The notes under the pieces: model-generated
Databases searched by the model: none
Told to the model about the DNA's origin: nothing
The model's input: only the letters and a program-made list of their open reading frames with translations
Program-made: the position numbers and the translations under genes
From: an uncultured Clostridia bacterium
GTDB taxonomy: Bacteria; Bacillota; Clostridia; UBA1381; UBA9506
Length of the DNA: 64,000 nt
NCBI GenBank assembly: GCA_934438075.1
Contig: CAKSBF010000011.1
Location: 19,941-83,940, forward strand
Direction: 5' to 3'
Shown here: piece by piece, positions 60,945-64,000 of the stretch
Numbering within the stretch: position 1 is the first letter of the stretch
Layout of the letters: the number at the start of each line of letters is the position of its first letter

Positions 60945-62168
60945 ATGAAAAACATGTGGAATAAAAAAGAGGAAGACGTAAAAATATATGGAGAAGAAAA
61001 GCTTTGTTTTGGAGATGGTCATCCCGTTTTCAATCGGCCCGGTCAGCGGCGAAGCAAGGACAAAATGCCGAAAAGTAAGGCAGGTTTGCGTTATGTTGCT
61101 GTTCTTTTATGCGGTATGATGGTTGGAGGGGGAATTTTTAGTTTGGGTGCTGTTATCCCGCGAAACACACAGGCACAGCAACAAACGAATGCGGTACAGA
61201 GTGCGGCATTGCAGGTGTCAACGGAAAATGCGTCCCAGGAGCTTTCTACGGTTGATATCGCTAAGAAAGCAGGCCCTTCGGTTGTTGGCGTAATTAATAA
61301 ACAGCAAACGGTGTCTTATTGGGGAGAGCAGACCGAAACTACCGGCAGCGGTTCCGGTATCATTATCCGTTCGGATGGCTATATTATAACCAATCAACAT
61401 GTAATTGACGGTGCAACGAGTGTAACGGTTATTTTAAATAACAACGAGGAATACGAGGCTAGCATTATCGGGGAGGATTCGAAGACAGACCTTGCTGTTA
61501 TTAAAATTAAGGCGGATAACTTGACAGCGGCGGAAATCGGAAAATCCTCAGAGCTTGAAGTGGGTGAAAAGGCAGTTGCTATCGGCAATCCTTTGGGTCA
61601 GGAATTTGCCGGTTCTGTTACGGAAGGCGTGATCAGTGCGCTGAATCGTACCATGTCGGTAGAAGGCAGGCAGTATACTTTAATTCAGACAGACGCGGCA
61701 ATTAATCCGGGCAATTCCGGTGGGGCGCTGGTCAACAGCCGCGGTCAAGTGATAGGTATTAACAGTGTGAAGATTAGCTCATCGGAATTGGAGGGAATGG
61801 GTTTTGCCATTCCGATTGATGATGCGATGAAGGTAATTGATGAATTGATGGAATACGGTTATGTAAAGGGACGGCCGTCTATTGGTATTGCGACCCGTGA
61901 AATTACAGCGCTCACCGCTCGTCGCTACGGTTTAATGGAAGGCGTTTATATTGCGCAGGTTTCTGAGGGCAGCGGAGCGGAAAAGGCAGGTTTGCAGACG
62001 GGAGATATTATTATAGGCACCGATGGCAAGGAAGTTAAAACTATTGATGAACTTAATGAGGCGCGTGATGCTCACCAGGCAGGCGAAAATATTACATTAA
62101 CAATTGTTCGCAATAATGCCAATAAGATGCAGATATCTGTTACTTTGGGAGAGGAAAAACCCAATTAA
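60945..62168 (+). CDS. htrA: HtrA/DegP-family serine protease with PDZ domain
   Basis: The 407-residue protease has a cytoplasmic N-terminus, one membrane helix (about 48-68), a trypsin-like domain with His152, Asp182 and Ser258 (NPGNSGGAL), and a C-terminal PDZ domain (about 310-405). It degrades or refolds damaged exported proteins at the outer face of the membrane. AAGGAGG at 60929-60936 favours ATG 60945 over GTG 60939. A terminator hairpin follows. Confidence 0.95.
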   Translation: MKNMWNKKEEDVKIYGEEKLCFGDGHPVFNRPGQRRSKDKMPKSKAGLRYVAVLLCGMMVGGGIFSLGAVIPRNTQAQQQTNAVQSAALQVSTENASQELSTVDIAKKAGPSVVGVINKQQTVSYWGEQTETTGSGSGIIIRSDGYIITNQHVIDGATSVTVILNNNEEYEASIIGEDSKTDLAVIKIKADNLTAAEIGKSSELEVGEKAVAIGNPLGQEFAGSVTEGVISALNRTMSVEGRQYTLIQTDAAINPGNSGGALVNSRGQVIGINSVKISSSELEGMGFAIPIDDAMKVIDELMEYGYVKGRPSIGIATREITALTARRYGLMEGVYIAQVSEGSGAEKAGLQTGDIIIGTDGKEVKTIDELNEARDAHQAGENITLTIVRNNANKMQISVTLGEEKPN

Positions 62169-62203
62169 GGATACAGCTTTAATACAATAAAGGATTGTTT
62201 TTT

Positions 62204-62242
62204 ACCGCCGTGGGAAACAGAACAATTTTCTGCGGCGGTTTT
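62204..62242 (+). terminator. terminator after htrA
   Basis: ACCGCCG (62204-62210) pairs with CGGCGGT, with a longer A/T-rich loop and a TTTT run after it. Confidence 0.7.
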
Positions 62243-62281
62243 GGTTATGAAAGTTCGGTTGAAAGAAATGAGAAAAATTTC

Positions 62282-62310
62282 TTGACAAATTGTTTTTTTC
62301 AGTGTATAAT
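62282..62310 (+). promoter_or_regulatory. promoter of tRNA-Trp
   Basis: TTGACA (62282-62287) and TATAAT (62305-62310), 17 bases apart, a perfect consensus match. Confidence 0.9.
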
Positions 62311-62328
62311 ATTCAAGTATTCATATTT

Positions 62329-62404
62329 AGGGGTATAGCTCAGTTGGTAGAGCAGCGGTCTCCAAAACCGCGTGCCGTGAGTTCAAGTCTTACTACCCCT
62401 GCCA
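62329..62404 (+). tRNA. tRNA-Trp (anticodon CCA)
   Basis: A complete cloverleaf: acceptor AGGGGTA/TACCCCT, D arm with GCTC/GAGC, anticodon stem GCGGT/ACCGC with loop CTCCAAA, T loop TTCAAGT, discriminator G, and encoded CCA (62402-62404). Confidence 0.97.
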
Positions 62405-62407
62405 TGT

Positions 62408-62436
62408 CGGAGCAAAGTTCGCTTTGCTCCGTTTTT
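62408..62436 (+). terminator. terminator after tRNA-Trp
   Basis: CGGAGCAAAG and CTTTGCTCCG form a perfect 10-base-pair stem with loop TTCG, followed by TTTTT. It resembles the hairpins after tRNA-Arg. Confidence 0.9.
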
Positions 62437-62622
62437 CTTTACAGAAAAATATTTGTATGTTTTCTTATTTCTCTTTTGTTTCGCAGAAACATAGCTTTTG
62501 CGGAACTCCTTTTATTTTTGGTAATCCCTTTGATATTTTCTTTATCTCTTTGACAGCCTCTTGATAGTTTGATGAAAGTGTGGATGAGTTTGCAGGACAG
62601 GGTTTTGATTATGTCTGCGGCG

Positions 62623-62651
62623 TTGACGAATTTTACTTTGTGTGTTATACT
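62623..62651 (+). promoter_or_regulatory. promoter of the yjdF leader
   Basis: TTGACG (62623-62628) and TATACT (62646-62651), 17 bases apart. The stretch 62437-62622 shows no gene. Confidence 0.75.
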
Positions 62652-62654
62652 GGC

Positions 62655-62865
62655 ATTGATAGGTTGTGCCTCGGTGCAAAATATCAGCAGGAATAAAAAC
62701 ACAAACGCATAGCAATATGCAGAGTCGGTAGGTAGTCCGTCCCAATGCCCGGGGTGTAGAAACGGGAAAGTGATGTTAGTTCCGGTTTTTATACTTTGGC
62801 ATTGAAGTAACCCTCCCTCCTTGGGTCGTCCGTTTCCTGCTTTTGATTGAATTTTTAAGGAGGAA
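62655..62865 (+). promoter_or_regulatory. probable yjdF-type riboswitch leader
   Basis: A leader of about 215 bases separates the promoter from the yjdF start. It is rich in short GC blocks (CGGTAGGTAGTCCGTCCC, CCCGGGGTGTAG, GAAACGGGAA) and has no open frame of interest. The yjdF RNA class is known to precede yjdF genes and to respond to azaaromatic compounds. I assign it from gene context and the block pattern; a covariance-model match was not run. Confidence 0.6.
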
Positions 62866-62870
62866 ATGTC

Positions 62871-63287
62871 ATGGACAAGGTGTTTGGGAGACTGACTGTT
62901 TTTTTCGAGGAACCCTTTTGGGTGGGTGTGTTCGAGGTTCGAAGCGGAGGAAAACTTTCTGCTGCAAAACTTATTTTTGGTGCAGAACCGAAGGACAACG
63001 AGGTTTACGAATGGGTTTTGAAAAATTACGTTCATCTTTGCTTTAGTCCGGCTGTGGCAGCTGCAGAGGAGAGAAAGAGTTTAAATCCTAAACGGAAACA
63101 GAGAAAGATACGGGAGGAACTTTTAAAAAGCGGAGTCGGAACAAAATCTCAACAGGCTTTGAAACTTCTGCAGGAGCAGGGGAAACAAATGCGCAGGAAA
63201 GATAGCAAGCTGCAGAGTCTTGCAGAGGAGAAGCGCAGGTTTACCTTGAAACAGCAAAAGAAAAAGGAAAGGCACAGGGGACATTGA
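62871..63287 (+). CDS. yjdF: YjdF-family protein (DUF2992)
   Basis: The 138-residue protein has FFEEPFWVGVFEV near the N-terminus, GAEPKDNEVYEW, a NPKRKQR segment, and a highly basic C-terminus (LKQQKKKERHRGH), all as in Bacillus YjdF. Its biochemical role is unknown; regulation by azaaromatic-responsive riboswitches suggests a toxicity response. AAGGAGG precedes ATG 62871. The long leader upstream fits the known gene-riboswitch pairing. Confidence 0.88.
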   Translation: MDKVFGRLTVFFEEPFWVGVFEVRSGGKLSAAKLIFGAEPKDNEVYEWVLKNYVHLCFSPAVAAAEERKSLNPKRKQRKIREELLKSGVGTKSQQALKLLQEQGKQMRRKDSKLQSLAEEKRRFTLKQQKKKERHRGH

Positions 63288-63332
63288 TTCCCCTGTGCAG
63301 CAGTTTTTAATTTTAGGAAGGAAGGAAATATT

Positions 63333-63848
63333 ATGCAAGATGCATTGAAAGTTTTAAAGTCGCGCCGCTCCTGCAGAAACTTTGACGGCAGACCGGTTCC
63401 GGAGGATATATTAAATGCTGTTCTGGAGGCAGGCATGTACGCGCCGTCGGGTATGGGCAGACAGTCATCAATTATGGTGGTGATACAGGATGAAAAAACA
63501 GTGAAAAAACTTTCTGAGATGAACGCGAAAATTATGGGCAGCTCCTCAGATCCCTTTTACGGTGCAAAAACGGTAGTTGTCGTACTTGCAGATAAATCGG
63601 TGCCTACCTATCTTTATGATGGTTCCTTGGTAATGGGAAATTTAATGAATGCCGCAGAAGCGCTTGGGGTTCAGTCTTGCTGGATACATCGTGCAAAGGA
63701 AGAATTTGAGAGCGAAGCAGGGAAGGCATTATTAAGGGAATGGGGCATTGAAGGGGATTATGAAGGTATTGGGCATTGCGTTTTAGGCTACGGTGAAAAG
63801 GCACCTGAAAAACCGCGCAAGGAGCATTATATTTATCGAATCGTCTAA
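63333..63848 (+). CDS. nitroreductase family protein
   Basis: The 171-residue FMN-binding oxidoreductase shows the nitroreductase fold: SRRSCRNFDGRPV near the N-terminus, YAPSGMGRQS, and a C-terminal GHCVLGYG. It is short for the family. It reduces nitro compounds or quinones with NAD(P)H in the cytoplasm. Its place after yjdF fits a detoxification role. GGAAGGAAGG precedes the start. Confidence 0.9.
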   Translation: MQDALKVLKSRRSCRNFDGRPVPEDILNAVLEAGMYAPSGMGRQSSIMVVIQDEKTVKKLSEMNAKIMGSSSDPFYGAKTVVVVLADKSVPTYLYDGSLVMGNLMNAAEALGVQSCWIHRAKEEFESEAGKALLREWGIEGDYEGIGHCVLGYGEKAPEKPRKEHYIYRIV

Positions 63849-63877
63849 AGGTCTACAGTTGTTCAATGCAGATAATT

Positions 63878-63915
63878 AGTAAACCCCCGCGACATACTTG
63901 TCGCGGGGGTTTACT
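63878..63915. terminator. bidirectional terminator at the end of the window
   Basis: AGTAAACCCCCGCGACA and TGTCGCGGGGGTTTACT form a perfect 17-base-pair stem with loop TACT between convergent genes. Confidence 0.92.
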
Positions 63916-63925
63916 ATACTCAATT

Positions 63926-64000
63926 TTATTCCGGTTTTGTCTCAAGCTGAAGCGGGAAATCGCCCAGCTTATTCACTTTAAAACCGTTCTTTTTATATTC
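63926..64000 (-). CDS. C-terminal end of a minus-strand gene, unidentified
   Basis: A minus-strand frame enters from the right edge and stops at TAA (63926-63928), giving 24 residues ending in QLETKPE. It sits correctly behind the shared terminator. The fragment is too short to identify. Confidence 0.45.
   Translation of the reverse strand, partial: EYKKNGFKVNKLGDFPLQLETKPE

Noticed and set aside
62290..62553. Plus-strand frame containing GIAQLVEQRSPKPRAVSSS
   Set aside because: It is the sense translation of tRNA-Trp and its tail, not a gene.
62439..63035. Minus-strand frame of 198 residues
   Set aside because: It overlaps the yjdF leader and the yjdF gene, has no ribosome site or family resemblance, and is a shadow frame.

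Overview
The window looks like a chromosomal segment of a strictly anaerobic, low-to-mid GC, Gram-positive bacterium of the class Clostridia. The grounds are strong AGGAGG ribosome sites, TTGACA/TATAAT promoters, Rex, S-layer-homology (SLH) surface proteins, copper-amine-oxidase-like 'stalk' domains, YesM/YesN-type two-component regulators, LplB/LplC-type sugar ABC permeases without their own ATPase, and GH4 and yjdF genes. The mixture of SLH proteins and pectate-lyase-superfamily beta-helix proteins resembles gut polysaccharide degraders. I cannot name a species. No prophage, insertion sequence, plasmid gene or CRISPR array was seen.

Layout. 1-4.6 kb: a redox/stress cluster (flavodoxin end, FMN reductase-like protein, aldo/keto reductase, an exported stalk-flavodoxin fusion, a carboxymuconolactone decarboxylase-cupin fusion, an iron alcohol dehydrogenase). 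4.6-11.4 kb: EamA transporter with a long leader, prfA, then aconitase, isocitrate dehydrogenase and rex, and tRNA-Arg(CCG) with a repeat-rich tail. 11.6-14.4 kb: an XRE regulator divergent from a TM2/DUF2752 pair, then a decayed locus in which a frameshifted ttcA-like gene is joined to the 3' part of a MATE transporter gene. 14.5-24.2 kb: a catabolic region for an amino sugar or related sugar: fructose-6-phosphate-aldolase-like enzyme, divergent from SIS isomerase, triosephosphate-isomerase-like and long YjbQ genes, then a DeoR regulator, FGGY kinase, NagA-like and NagB-like genes, and a second nagB-nagA pair. CGAAA-rich boxes lie at the two regulated promoters.

24.4-51.7 kb is the main accessory region. 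It holds a YesN/YesM sensor pair, two permeases and a binding lipoprotein, two SLH proteins, two exported LamG/Ig-like proteins and three large paralogous right-handed beta-helix proteins. Two Gfo/Idh/MocA oxidoreductases and a cytoplasmic DUF4838 protein close the region. All genes are co-directional with few internal terminators, so I read it as a Gram-positive polysaccharide utilisation locus: surface proteins bind and cut a polymer (a pectin-type polymer is my guess), the transporter imports fragments, and the oxidoreductases and DUF4838 protein process an unusual sugar. A GH4 glycosidase with its divergent AraC regulator at 57.9-60.2 kb may act on the same kind of substrate.

51.7-64 kb is mostly housekeeping: yigZ-type gene and pfkA (minus strand), tsaC-rimI-tsaD-mltG, a deoxyinosine glycosylase-like gene, htrA, tRNA-Trp, a yjdF gene behind a probable yjdF-type riboswitch leader, and a nitroreductase. 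Many intergenic regions end in strong, often bidirectional hairpin terminators. All calls come from reading the sequence; no database search was run.
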